Below are positions 34,101 through 44,422 of a stretch of 55,158 bases of DNA, piece after piece; positions within the stretch are counted from its first letter, which is position 1, and every line of letters begins with the position of its first letter. This DNA is from Phytomonas francai (lineage: Eukaryota > Euglenozoa > Kinetoplastea > Trypanosomatida > Trypanosomatidae). The stretch lies in NCBI GenBank assembly GCA_001766655.1, contig MJCC01000028.1, forward strand, positions 31,879 through 87,036. The letters run 5' to 3'. Made by a program: the position numbers and the translations under genes. The notes beneath the pieces were generated by a model. That model was not told where the DNA came from. It ran no database searches and worked only from the letters and a program-made list of their open reading frames with translations.

Positions 34101-34593
34101 GCACGTGGTCTACCACTGCGAAGAGGTTTTCGTCGTTTAGAATTTGGCGTAGTAGCGCCGGTACATGCGAGATACGTAGATGGACATCGCGCAGAAGCTG
34201 TGTGTAGTACACCACACACGGCGCACTGCAGACAGCGGGCAAAGAAATGTAAGGGTCTCGGACAGCATTGTTCGAATTAATGATGCTATCTCTTATATTA
34301 AAGGAAAGTGGCATACCACCCGCCGCGTTACCCAGAACCGGAATACGAAGCGAGTTAGGGATCCCCCTTCCAGATCCTATGTTGGAGTTGTTGAAGATGC
34401 TGACGATGGTGTCGAGGTAGTTGATGTTGTTAGGGCTTCCCCGGGTGATCTGAATGTTCAAGCCTTGACGTTGCGGTTGAATGGCATCAACGCGGGGAAT
34501 TCGAATCGCCGTCACAGAGGGGCTGTCAAGATTTAAATTGAACGATGTGTCGGGGGAGCCCTCATTTGTGTGAGGATGATGACCTGAGCTCAT
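19474..34593 (-). CDS. Giant HECT-type E3 ubiquitin ligase (TOM1/HUWE1/UPL1-like)
   Basis: A single 15.1 kb exon encodes 5,039 residues from the ATG at 34593. The C-terminal HECT domain (about 4690-5039) is complete. It has FRGEEGADAGGLRREWF, then ...LPLGGF, and the thioester Cys5006 in QAHTCFNKINLPEY. It receives ubiquitin from an E2 and transfers it to substrates. Upstream, in order, are: a long helical-repeat-like N-terminus (expected DUF908/DUF913 type); a CCCH zinc finger (Cys2078, Cys2088, Cys2094, His2098); an extreme Asp/Glu tract (about 3135-3207); UBM-like motifs (LPPEFRSEIV and LPEETQREIL, about 3730-3830); and a ZZ-like zinc-binding cluster (Cys4276 to about Cys4302). The acidic tract and UBM-like motifs recall HUWE1 and plant UPL1/2. 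The CCCH finger is unusual for this family. Likely roles in protein quality control are inferred. Confidence 0.93.
24975..25180 (-). repeat. Acidic trinucleotide/nonanucleotide repeat inside the HECT gene
   Basis: GAC/GAT/GAG-type codons repeat for about 70 codons, encoding long Asp runs and then Asp-Asp-Glu units. The unit structure (GACGAGGAC-like, repeated at 25010-25075) suggests replication slippage, so length may vary between alleles. Confidence 0.85.
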
Positions 34594-35872
34594 TAGATTA
34601 GTTGCTAAGTTTATAAGATCTCTGGTTGTATAGCGGAACCCTGACCAATGCGCTATTGTAATCCCTCCCTCCTGGTAACTTCCGAAGTGTAGCCCACCAC
34701 GCCTTCTTTTGTCTTGGATACTCCCCTTTTTGCAGAATAGCCTCCTTCCCCCTTCACTATGAAGAAGGCAATGGTATGAATAAGTTTAATTATTTTATTT
34801 CCTTTGTAATAGATATACAAGCTCACTAGTCTGTGCTGGGTAAACCCCTCCAGTCTCAGCTTTCGTGAGATTAATTTGCTAATGTGAATATGGAGAAGCA
34901 AAATGTAGTAGCAGTAGCGGTTATTCTGTGATGTTTACTACTACTACTTTGTTTCTATTCTACTATCTTGAGGATGTATTTGCTCGTATATATCCGTAGT
35001 TTTCGTTGTAGAATGTGAATGACTATTTTTCTTGAATGTGGTAGATGGATATAAAAGAAATAGATAAAAAGCGAAGATGCAACACATATATACATATCCC
35101 ACTAATAACAACAACGATAGGAGTAATATATACATGCATCCGTATGCATGTATCCCGAAGTGAAAGTATTCACAACCCTTTAATTGTCTGGTGATCCTTT
35201 GTAAGAAACCTCTTACCTTTGGGTTTAGTAAATATTACCCCAATCAAAATATTAACCCCACCCCGTACAGAGTCTAACACACAGAAAGCTTTCCCTCGGG
35301 CCTCACAAACGTCTGTATATAGGGCTATGTGGACATTCAAGCCTATGAATAAAAAAGTTGGGATACACTAGAAATCAGGCAAAGGGATCGGTAGCAGAGA
35401 GCTCGTTGTAGTAATAGCAACCAACCTAAAACAAGCTGAGGATCAAAAATCTTGCCTATATAGATATGGGTATAAGAGCAGGAACGAACCGAGGCTCGTA
35501 TGAAAGGATAATGTAAAGAAAGAAGAGCGAGAAAACATGAAAGACTGAGATGGGTGACTGAAAGAAGTAAACTTTAAGGTTTGGATCATTGCATTGATGT
35601 CAAGTTCTCATTTGGTAACTTTGTTGTTTGGGTTTTATTCTTTCCCGTTTCCCTTTTCGGAGAGAGGTGGTCCACTTTATTCATTAGTTGTATATTATAT
35701 GCCTATAACGTTATGTACCCAAAGTAACTCATGCTCATCCGCCTGCGCTCGATAATACAAGCTTTGCATGCATCACCCCCGTCGTTTCCTTCCCGTTTGA
35801 ACCCCACCAAACGAAATTATCACCACTGCATCCTCCTTTGTTATGAACACACTCTCATACACACAACACACC
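34594..35872. other. Intergenic region between EMC8/9 and the HECT ligase
   Basis: AT-rich 1.3 kb spacer. A pyrimidine-biased transcript-strand stretch ending in TTCATAG (AG at 34758-34757) is a weak trans-splice candidate for the HECT gene. Nothing else identifiable. Confidence 0.5.
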
Positions 35873-36556
35873 TTACTTACGATTCATAAGACAAGACAAA
35901 GGCTGCACAATGTAATCCAGTCGCGGATCCTCTAAGTGGTCCTCGAAGTCCGCGAGCTTAAACTGAGCAAACGCCTCGAGGGCATTGTTCACGGACTCCA
36001 ACGCGGCCTCCTCGCTGACAGGCTTGTCCGCCGACAGCGTATCCGAGTTCCACTGCCCAAACGACAGCCACGCGGCGGCGGGCATCTCGCTTGGACGCGG
36101 GACTGGAGACGGCACCGTCGCGCCGATGCCCGCCGCGTATTCAAATGCGGTGATCGAACGCGCCGTCGGCGGCCCTGTTAGGCTGTCGTTGTCAATAAAC
36201 CACACCAACACTGAGCTGCCAAGCCGAGAGGAGAAGTACTCCAGTAGCGGACGCGTCTGGTACGGCGACAGGACGCGATCGGTGCGCAGCTCGTTCGCGA
36301 GGTAAACGCCAAGGAGGCAAAGGCCGTTCGTCTTTGCGGAGGATTGGCAGTGCGCATAGGCCACCTCAAGCATCGGGTGCGGAGACCCCATCGGAATCGT
36401 GTGGAAGAGCGGGTAAACGTCGCTCACGTAGCGCTGCGCATTGCCTGTGCCTGTGCGCTTTCCCACAAGGAAGCCAAGTACGGCCTGGGAGGGATACTTG
36501 TAGCAGTGCAGGAGGGCCTTGGTGTAAGCCTCAGTCGAAGCCACAACATCGGTCAT
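35873..36556 (-). CDS. ER membrane protein complex subunit 8/9 (EMC8/9)
   Basis: The 227-residue protein starts at the ATG at 36556. It matches the EMC8/EMC9 (UPF0172) family, an MPN-like fold without the metalloprotease JAMM residues. The visible signature is HCYKYPSQAVLGFLVG at about residues 17-32, DVYPLFHTIPM at about 46-56, and PMLEVAYAHCQ at about 61-71. In the EMC this subunit sits on the cytosolic side and helps insert tail-anchored and multi-pass proteins into the ER membrane. Length is close to the usual 200-210 residues. There is no signal peptide or membrane segment, as expected. Trypanosomatids have a single form, so I cannot assign it to 8 or 9. Confidence 0.88.
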   Translation of the reverse strand: MTDVVASTEAYTKALLHCYKYPSQAVLGFLVGKRTGTGNAQRYVSDVYPLFHTIPMGSPHPMLEVAYAHCQSSAKTNGLCLLGVYLANELRTDRVLSPYQTRPLLEYFSSRLGSSVLVWFIDNDSLTGPPTARSITAFEYAAGIGATVPSPVPRPSEMPAAAWLSFGQWNSDTLSADKPVSEEAALESVNNALEAFAQFKLADFEDHLEDPRLDYIVQPLSCLMNRK

Positions 36557-37147
36557 GGAGTCTTCGGAGTAGGGAGACGAATGGATCAGAAAATTACTCC
36601 AGGGGTCGAGGAATTTTGGCTGTTGCTTGCTCGTGTGGATTGATAGATGCTAGATGGGATGTTGAATGTATCATTACCGGACAAAGATGCCACCACCACC
36701 CGGTGGTAAAACGGAAGGAAGGGATAAAATAGAATGTATAAAGAGGATCATACAGAAGGAAAAGATGGAATACCATGCATATTTATCGATGGTGGGAGTT
36801 CTAGCTCTCTTTTAGTCTCATGCATTAAAGAGTGACAGATTCATATCTGCAGGAATTCATTAAAAATACCGATGTGTGTATATATTGAACATTACATCGA
36901 GTAATACAGTTCATGTACATCGTCAAAAAAAAAAAAACCCACTGTCTACGGCCAAGCATTTGTGCCACGATAGTTCGCGCTCCCCATCGCTTAACCAAAC
37001 GAGCAAACCATAGAAAAAGAGCCTTTCGTCGTCTCTGTAGCGTCAATCCGAACTCCTGATCCGACATTTCACGCCGTTATCCCTTTGGCAGACAAGGCCC
37101 CCCCGGTCCTCGCTGACGCCTTCCTCTGTCGTACCTTTCCCCCGCTG
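36557..37147. other. Intergenic region between the LRRC51-like gene and EMC8/9
   Basis: 591 bases, AT-rich, with A12 near 36925-36938. A short minus-strand frame (36825-37067) has moderate GC at its start but runs into AT-rich hydrophobic nonsense. I do not call it a gene. Confidence 0.5.
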
Positions 37148-39520
37148 CTAATTCACGTGCATGTGGACCCCCGCCAGGTTGTAGTCCTGCACCGAGAGCG
37201 TCACAAAGTCGAGCTGTCGCAGCCGGACCGCGCGGTTGGGGTGACGCAGCAGCTTGCGGAGCAGTTCGCGCCAGTAGCCCGGGTCGTGGTCGGCGATGGG
37301 GTTGCCGTGCAGCGTCAGGCTCGAGAGCATCGGCAGCGGGCAGACCCGCGCCTCGACCTGGGCCCAGTCCGCGATGCGGTTGGCGTGGAGGTAGAGCCGC
37401 TGTAGCGGCAGCAGCGAGAGGTCCGGCAGGATGCTGAGGTGATTGCAGCTGAGGTCGAGCGAGTAGATCGTGAGCAACGCGTTTGCGACAAGGACGCGAA
37501 GGGAGGGGACGAGATCCTGACCCACGCCCTCGCCCAGCTGGCAGCTTGAGATACGAATGTTGTTGGCGTCATATTTCTGCTCCTTCGAGGTGGTGCGCGG
37601 CTGCGTGACCGACTTTCGCCCCTCACCGGAGCCGTTGGGGTTGAGGCCCGCAAAGGTGTCATTGACGACGCTGGATCTGCCTACCGAAGAGGACCTTAGG
37701 CGGCCAGTCGTGAGTTTCGACGCCTGACCAATAAAGCACTTGAGGCGGTTGTCTTGGAAATCAAACTCATAGGCCTCCTCATCCCCCCTCTTATTCTTCG
37801 CTTTGATTAGGGTACGGGTGGGAACAGGGGGGTGGGTTGGATCATTATCCGCGTTAAGGAAGACTCCCTGCGAGAGGTCTGGGTCACCGGTTGGTCGGAA
37901 GGGGCGGCAGACATGCGGGTGGCCGCTGACCGGCTCGGCGTGGAGCAGCTGCTCAGTGCTGCGTATGGGAATAAACGAGTAGTCCAGGAGAGGCCAGGAG
38001 CGATTCACGGCAGACACGCGAGTTGTGCTGACGCCGTAGAAGTCCCGTAAAGTGTTCCGTACTTTCTCAATTTGCTGGAGCTGCGTTGGGGTATTCGAGC
38101 ACAGGTAGTGATGTTCAGCGTGCAGAAGCCCAATCGTGGCCGCCCTCAACCCTGGTGTGACCGCATCGGGATGTGAGGAGGGATTGCCACCAACCAACCT
38201 CGCCGTCTGAGGTTTGCATGCCGCGATGGGGAGACTCTTCAGGTGCGTCCACAGCTCTGGCAGTGTCAGCATCCGCCGGTGTATCGTAACGATGTTGCCG
38301 TCGTCAAAATAGCACTGGTCGCAGAACCGCAGGTAGTCGCGTCCCCAAATCAACGTCAGCCGACTCAGCCGCTGATTACGGTCGGTGTGCTGCCGGCCGA
38401 TCAAAATGTAGCGCTCCTGCTCCGTCTGCGGCTCCGGGGGCGATGGCAGGATCTCGGCCTCTTGCAGAATGCCCTTGCGGGGCTCCAGGTGCGGCTCGAT
38501 ACCCCCGATGTACTTCTCCTGCCCGATCCAGTTCAAGAGAAAGCAAAACCGCCGGCACGCCTCGAGGCGGCCCCGACAGACGTCGACGTAGTCCCCATAG
38601 TGCGCCGCGATGGTCTCCCGCGTCGGGCCGTTGACGGAGGGCAGCAGCCGCGGGCTCGTGGGGTGCCGTTTCGGGAGGGCCGCACCCCCTCCATCCCCCC
38701 CCCCAGCCCTCACACCGCCCGCATCCTTCGCGGGGCTAAACGAGTTCTGGTGCTGCCTGCGGAGCACCTCGGCGGAAGTCTGCAGTTCGGCGTCCACGAC
38801 CCACCGCGGCAGGGGGGGCTGCCGGAAGAAGAAGTACACGCCCACCGCCTCGCGCAGGGCCTCCGCCCCCTCTCCCGCGGGCCCCTTCCGCGGCGACCCC
38901 CTGCTCAGCCGCGTGCGTGACCCTCTCGCGGTGGCGCTCGCTGAGGACTTCTCCGGCGGACCCTTCAACGGCAAGGTCTCCTTCGCCTGCGCGTGTGCGG
39001 CACTGCCGTTGAGGAGATGGTCGGCAGCCTCCGCATTGGCGTTGGCGTTTCCCTCCGCATACGGGCGGGGCCCCTGCCCCGCGACGGAGCCGAGGTCCAC
39101 CGACGCCCCATAGGACGTGGAGAGCTGCAGGGTAAATCGCCCCTCGTCCTTTCGATACGCGTGTTCGGCGTAGCGTTGGCTCTGCGCAGCCCAGCGGGCG
39201 GCCTGCTCCCGCAGCAGCACTTTCTTCAGCTTTCGCTGCTGCGAAGCGTAGTCCGGGATTGTTCGGTTTATCAGCGAAGAGATGGTTGTCGCCGTGTCCT
39301 TATGCCCTCCCTCGACGCTGCACTCCTCCGTGGCGAAGGAACGAGGAAGGGAAGCGATGGGAGCCACGGCCGGATGACTAGACTCGCTCAAGTCGGGATA
39401 GGGGAAATGCGTGACCATCACCACATCAGGACTAAGCAACTCGTAGTAGTCATCGATATCCTGCGAGACGATGCATTTTGCGATGATCGAAAGACCATTT
39501 TCTAGTTGTTCGTACTCCAT
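37148..39520 (-). CDS. LRRC51-like leucine-rich-repeat protein
   Basis: The ATG is at 39520 (the frame extends one GTG codon further), giving 790 residues. The last 105 residues form leucine-rich repeats: SLDLSCNHLSILPDLSLLPLQRLYLHANRIADW and SLTLHGNPIADHDPGYWRELL, shown here in part. The terminal LRRcap-like region resembles LRRC51/LRTOMT1, an LRR protein associated with cilia. The first 680 residues are not recognised. They have a Gly/Ser/Pro-rich low-complexity section (about 170-280) and a more ordered segment around residues 370-440. No signal peptide or membrane segment is seen. A flagellar role is inferred from the LRRC51 resemblance and the adjacent paraflagellar-rod gene; gene order in these genomes is weak evidence of function. 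Confidence 0.7.
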   Translation of the reverse strand: MEYEQLENGLSIIAKCIVSQDIDDYYELLSPDVVMVTHFPYPDLSESSHPAVAPIASLPRSFATEECSVEGGHKDTATTISSLINRTIPDYASQQRKLKKVLLREQAARWAAQSQRYAEHAYRKDEGRFTLQLSTSYGASVDLGSVAGQGPRPYAEGNANANAEAADHLLNGSAAHAQAKETLPLKGPPEKSSASATARGSRTRLSRGSPRKGPAGEGAEALREAVGVYFFFRQPPLPRWVVDAELQTSAEVLRRQHQNSFSPAKDAGGVRAGGGDGGGAALPKRHPTSPRLLPSVNGPTRETIAAHYGDYVDVCRGRLEACRRFCFLLNWIGQEKYIGGIEPHLEPRKGILQEAEILPSPPEPQTEQERYILIGRQHTDRNQRLSRLTLIWGRDYLRFCDQCYFDDGNIVTIHRRMLTLPELWTHLKSLPIAACKPQTARLVGGNPSSHPDAVTPGLRAATIGLLHAEHHYLCSNTPTQLQQIEKVRNTLRDFYGVSTTRVSAVNRSWPLLDYSFIPIRSTEQLLHAEPVSGHPHVCRPFRPTGDPDLSQGVFLNADNDPTHPPVPTRTLIKAKNKRGDEEAYEFDFQDNRLKCFIGQASKLTTGRLRSSSVGRSSVVNDTFAGLNPNGSGEGRKSVTQPRTTSKEQKYDANNIRISSCQLGEGVGQDLVPSLRVLVANALLTIYSLDLSCNHLSILPDLSLLPLQRLYLHANRIADWAQVEARVCPLPMLSSLTLHGNPIADHDPGYWRELLRKLLRHPNRAVRLRQLDFVTLSVQDYNLAGVHMHVN

Positions 39521-40463
39521 CACACTTAATAGGTCAAATATTTACCAACCTTTTCTTGTTATTGACGGGATATTAAAAAAAAAAAAACATTTTAAAAGAA
39601 CAGGAAAAACAGTACGGATCCAAAAGCCATGAGAATCTACATCAATAAATGATTTATCAACACCAACCGTAGAAGCATTAAAGATATTAAGAACAAATCA
39701 TTGCAAATGATGGGGCATACAAACGCTAATTATTACATAACTTTACCCTCCTCGAGCCCGAGAGTCGGGGGATGGAGTGTTTCAAGTTTACTTTTTTAGT
39801 ACATTCATCATATTAAAACATGTATTTTATCTAGTGATTATCAACAAGCCAAAGAGGTACTACGACGCGGATAAGAACTGTAAATAAGAAGATATTTTCT
39901 ACGTATGCTAAAAGAATAAAATGGACACGATAAAGAACTCATGATAAATCACTTATCCCTTACACCTCCTTCAAGGGGCGTACATTCTTTTCTGCTCTTT
40001 TCGTCTATTCACTTGAAGATGCTGTCGTGACTATTATCCCGTCCACTAGATCAAAAAAAAAACACATGAGCTTGAGACCAATAACCAAAAAGCGGAAAAA
40101 AACATGCAAACACTATTACATACGGTGAAAGATTTTGCTTACTCTATGATACATCTGTCTTACGGCTGTGCATATTATATATATATAGATATATATATAT
40201 ATATATATCGAATACATTAAAAATCAGTAGGATCAGAAAACACATATCAGGCAAGCATAGATGAGTACAAATGCTTGGGAAAAGAAGAAATGCTAGTAGG
40301 TGGGGTAGAAAGAAATACATCACATGGAAATGCTTCGGAAAAAAATTGCAATCCCATATTGCACGCTTATCTTTTTTATATATTATTTTATGGGAGACTT
40401 TCTCCTTTATGTCTCTTCTTTTGATCGGGCTGTCCAAAGCATATTTTTGTGCATGCGTATGTG

Positions 40464-40496
<33 letters not shown>

Positions 40497-40591
40497 CGAG
40501 CGAGCGAAGAAGGACAAGGGGTTAGGAAAACACGCGGATATCTTTTCCGTCTTCCGCCTTATTCCTCTGAAAATGGTGATAACGGTTAGGA
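39521..40591. other. Intergenic region between the paraflagellar-rod-family gene and the LRRC51-like gene
   Basis: AT-rich 1.07 kb with A13 near 39576-39588, a TA array (about 40176-40208) and a GA-rich stretch near 40467-40507. A possible splice acceptor AG at 39556-39555 follows a T-rich transcript-strand tract. No gene seen. Confidence 0.5.
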
Positions 40592-42964
40592 CTAGCTTGT
40601 CAGATCATTGGCAGCCAATAGTGTTCGAATATAATCTGCATTTTGGTACTTCATTGACAATTCAGCCTGCTCCAGCTTGCTCTTAGATATTCTACCCATC
40701 TTCGACTCAACTGCACATAACTCGACCTCATTAAGCTGCTGATGCTTCCCCACGTAGACCTCCTCGTGCGCTATGCCCTGCTGGCGCGCAGATACGAACG
40801 GGTGAGCAACTGTTTTCGTGAGCGCAACCAACCCCCCGTTCGAACCCCGCATCGATTCGGTTGGGATCACTGCATTGCTCAGTGCTCCGCTCTCGGCCTT
40901 CATGGTAGCAGTAAGCACCTCGTTGCACTCGACAGGGCGAGGCGCAACCTGGTCGGCATTCGCTACCCCTGCGTTCTTGCCATTTTGCTGCTCTGCTTGA
41001 GCAGACTCGGCGACAAGCCGAAGAAGCTCCTGTTTGTCCAGCTGGAGTGAGTCTGTCGTCGTAAGTTGGCTCTGCATGAGGACGCTCTGCAGCACCGGGT
41101 CAATCTCCGCCTTGCGCTCCTGCTCGATGTTCTCCAGGTACGCGATATAAGCCAAGACCTCCTCAAGCTCCCGGCCGGCCTCGGCGTACCGCTGTGCATG
41201 CTTCTCCATTGACGGGTCGAGGGTCTCGACGGCGCACTCTTGGTTCAGCTGCATGCTTCGCTGGGTGAGGCGCATGCGATCGGCCTGCACGGAGCGCTTG
41301 GACCTGGCCTCCTCCGCAGCGTACGTGAACATCTCATACCGACGGACGTAGTCCTGCGATTCCTCCTGGTTGAGGTCCCTGGCGGACTCTTCAATGACGC
41401 CGATGCGCTTCAGCAGCTTCGGGATGAAAGCCTCAACGAATTTTTTGTAGATCACACCCCCCTGCGCCCAGTTCTGGGCCAACATCTGGACCTCGCCAAG
41501 ACGCTCGGTGTGCTCCTCCTCGGCCTTGAGCCGGGCCAGGGTCTCCGCGTAGGTCCTCGCCCGCCGCTCGCGCTGGGACATGTGGCCCATCGAGAACTCC
41601 ACCTTCTGCCTCGCGACGTCGCGGAGCTTGTCGAGAAGGACGCGGATCTGCCCCCAGTAGTCCTTCTCCTCGGCCTGAAACGCCTTGAGGGCCTCCTGCG
41701 CGCCCACCTCGGCCTCCTGCTCCTGCTGCTCCAACTCGCTGAGCTGGTCGTGTGTGGCCTGCATCGCATCCTGCAGAGCCGTTAGGTCGTGCACGACCTT
41801 GGCGAGAAGTGCGGAGGAGCGGCCGCGCAGCCTCGTCGCGGCGCTTTCGGCGCCCTCCATCTTCTCCGCGACGTCAGCGCGCATGCTTCGGACGTCATCG
41901 CAGTAGAGCGCCACCAGCTCCATGCGCGCCTTATTCAACAACAACATCTCGTTGGAAAGGTTGATCTGTGCGTGGAGGTTGCGGAGGGCCTCAATAGGTT
42001 CTCTGCGGTACATCGCAGCGTCCTTCTGTGACTTCGCCTCCAGCACCCCTGATTCCATGTTCTGAAGAAAATCGCGACTCTTTTGAAGCTCACCCAAGGC
42101 GTACTCGCCCGGGTTGAAGTGATTGCGCTCGTGGAGGGAAATGGCGGCCTTGCTGGGGAGGAGGACCCCTTTCGGCTGCGCCGTTCCCTTCACAAGCGCA
42201 GTCGCCGAGCCCTCACACGAATCCGAGCCCTCGACAACGAAGCACGCCACCTGGTCGAGCACCTGTAGTGCCGTGATGTACTCCTCAAGCGGGGCGATGA
42301 GGTGGCCCGAGGTGAGCAAGCTGTTCAACGTGTATTGAACGCCATCAAGCTGAAGGCGCGGCACGGCCTCCGCATGCTCAATCTCCGTCAGGGATGTACG
42401 CAACTTGAGATTCTGAACTAGGTGCGCGGCCGGCAAGGTGAGATCCTCCACGCACCGATAGCCCGTAAGGTACGCGCGAATCCCCTCCAGCGTGCGCGTG
42501 TTGGTCGAAGCACTGTCAACAGGGTATTGCGTCATGAGCGTGCGAAGCTTTTCCATACGATCCTCCCAGTCCTTTACAAGCTTCTCTAGCTTAAAGCGAA
42601 GCTCCGTGTTAAGAACGGCCTGCTGAGTGCCATGGTACATCTTCGTCGCGAACTTAAAGGGGTTCTGCAGCTTCTGCTCAGCAAGAGGGTCGTTGTCTTC
42701 GCCGTCAAGGAGGTTATTCGAACCGGATGCCACCCCGAAATTTTTCGTGCCTTGTGATAACGCAGTTGCGCCATTTTCATAAAACGTCGTCGCACGACCC
42801 CTTAGTTTTCCGGTACCCCTAACGGGAACAAGACTGTCGTATCCGGTCTCTGCATTTAGTATCTCAAGGGCATGCGCTGGCGGCCTCGGTATCGGGGCAA
42901 GAGGCTTATCGCGGTAGCCATTATGCTCCATGGTGGTGGTATATGGGCGTCGATCTGGATACAT
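40592..42964 (-). CDS. Paraflagellar-rod-family protein
   Basis: The 790-residue protein starts at the ATG at 42964; Met12 is an alternative. Residues about 385-610 follow the flagellar rod domain found in PFR proteins. It contains AETLARLKAEEEHTERLGEV and, at residue 577, the CAVETLDPSMEKHAQ motif, close to CVETLDPNAKKHAD of PFR1/PFR2. The region is strongly helical and coiled-coil-like. The paraflagellar rod is a lattice beside the axoneme of kinetoplastid and euglenid flagella, needed for motility. The 350-residue N-terminus and 180-residue C-terminus are not recognised, and the gene is single copy in this window, unlike the tandem PFR1/PFR2 arrays. It is therefore likely a minor rod component. 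The family call rests on the rod motif. Confidence 0.85.
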   Translation of the reverse strand: MYPDRRPYTTTMEHNGYRDKPLAPIPRPPAHALEILNAETGYDSLVPVRGTGKLRGRATTFYENGATALSQGTKNFGVASGSNNLLDGEDNDPLAEQKLQNPFKFATKMYHGTQQAVLNTELRFKLEKLVKDWEDRMEKLRTLMTQYPVDSASTNTRTLEGIRAYLTGYRCVEDLTLPAAHLVQNLKLRTSLTEIEHAEAVPRLQLDGVQYTLNSLLTSGHLIAPLEEYITALQVLDQVACFVVEGSDSCEGSATALVKGTAQPKGVLLPSKAAISLHERNHFNPGEYALGELQKSRDFLQNMESGVLEAKSQKDAAMYRREPIEALRNLHAQINLSNEMLLLNKARMELVALYCDDVRSMRADVAEKMEGAESAATRLRGRSSALLAKVVHDLTALQDAMQATHDQLSELEQQEQEAEVGAQEALKAFQAEEKDYWGQIRVLLDKLRDVARQKVEFSMGHMSQRERRARTYAETLARLKAEEEHTERLGEVQMLAQNWAQGGVIYKKFVEAFIPKLLKRIGVIEESARDLNQEESQDYVRRYEMFTYAAEEARSKRSVQADRMRLTQRSMQLNQECAVETLDPSMEKHAQRYAEAGRELEEVLAYIAYLENIEQERKAEIDPVLQSVLMQSQLTTTDSLQLDKQELLRLVAESAQAEQQNGKNAGVANADQVAPRPVECNEVLTATMKAESGALSNAVIPTESMRGSNGGLVALTKTVAHPFVSARQQGIAHEEVYVGKHQQLNEVELCAVESKMGRISKSKLEQAELSMKYQNADYIRTLLAANDLTS

Positions 42965-44422
42965 TATACCAAATAGTTATAAATGGTTTGAAAAACTACA
43001 ATATTATAATAGGCTATAGATAGTTATAGTTATATAAATAGAGATACGGGAAACAAAATGATATTTTCCTTTGTTTCCTTGTGCTTGTGTGTGTGTGTAT
43101 ATGTGTGTGGGCCTGGGTGTGGGTGTATGTACGTTCTGAAGAAATTTAGTGAGGGAAAACGAAAACAGGCATTATTAAGTTTTTACATTACAGATTAACC
43201 CATATAAGAAAGTGGTATGGACTCCATCACAAAAGAGTAACTCACAGGCATGAACTTGCAGAACTGCACCAGTTAGAGCAGATCTTTCGGTCTTTTCAAG
43301 GGACTGCCCCGTCATCCCAACTGGCATCTCTCCGCAGTAACAAGTAAAAAAAATGAGGGATCACACACTAGAGCTGGAGCCCTCCCAACACATTGAGCAA
43401 GGAAAATTTGACCACCTCAACATGAGAACTTCATGAATTTATCGAACTCCTATAGGCATTGGTGAAGCAGAACATCCCCTTCCAGGCATCGCTGCTTGAA
43501 GAATTCTAGACGAACAACACGGTGAACCACGCTTCGTTTCCATTTACATGGAAGATGCGTTGCATATTTGCATTGAAATCTATAAATTCCCTAGTGTAGG
43601 AATATCACTCCAGGGGCCGCCCCCACCAGCTCCACAAAAGCCTTAGGGCCTGCTGAGTGCGGCACCGCGTTACTATGGCGTACGGGTGCGCTATTTAAGC
43701 GATAGAGGAACCCCACTGTAGGTTTCAAAAGGGACCTATAGGGGCCGTTTGGCCCGGCAAGAGATGCAACTGCAGGTGGACGCTGAAAAGGCTTTTCAGA
43801 TATTCACTAAAGGTCGCATATAGAGATCCATTCTACGACCCTTTTCCATCTGTCACGGAGTTAGACCTTGGAGAGAGGAAAAAGAATCATCTAAAATGAT
43901 ATGAAAAGAAAGAAAAAGAGAACATAGTCTACCATAGCACAAAGATCACGGTGGCGAAAAAAAGATTTTAGAAGGGAATCAAAAGAGGGCATGATCTTTT
44001 TTTTTACTAAAAATACACTTCCTCACCATAATGTAAGGTAGTATATATCTTTTAAAAAAAAAACACCAAAAGGTTCTATACATCAAACCATCATTTGCAT
44101 CCTCATCATGGCTTGTAATATGGTTCTCTCTTGGTCTCTGTGCGAGACACATTCCATTTCCCAATCACAGGGAAAAGTCTAAATTCTGAGCTGAAGAACG
44201 GGTTGAGCAACGCTTGTTTACATCGAAAATTATATATATATATATATATAAAGAACAGTTGTTATTCGAAGATTTCAAAGTCATAGAGTAATACAAAAAT
44301 ATCAGTAATAGGTAAAAATGCACAAAGATAGCGAGTAAAAGACAACCAATAATAAGCACGTGCAGTTACCAAGTATAAAGATAGATAGCGATATAGATAA
44401 CTACACGGCCTTTTCATGTCGA
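42965..44422. other. Intergenic region with a compositionally distinct block
   Basis: 1.46 kb. Flanks are AT-rich with a GT repeat (about 43086-43110) and a TA array (about 44230-44250). The central part, about 43190-43870, is more balanced in composition and free of microsatellites, yet has no open frame of 60 codons. A transcript-strand pyrimidine tract lies near 43868-43925. The central block could be a decayed gene or repeat. Confidence 0.4.

Noticed and set aside
36825..37067. Possible 80-residue minus-strand protein
   Set aside because: The first 40 residues look mildly coding, but the rest is AT-rich and hydrophobic from an A run, and there is no clear splice acceptor. It fits the 3' UTR of the LRRC51-like gene.
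43400..43460. Resemblance to the conserved 5' promoter of ingi/L1Tc retroposons
   Set aside because: Only about a dozen bases agree with what I recall, with no ribozyme fold, poly(A) tail or target duplication visible.
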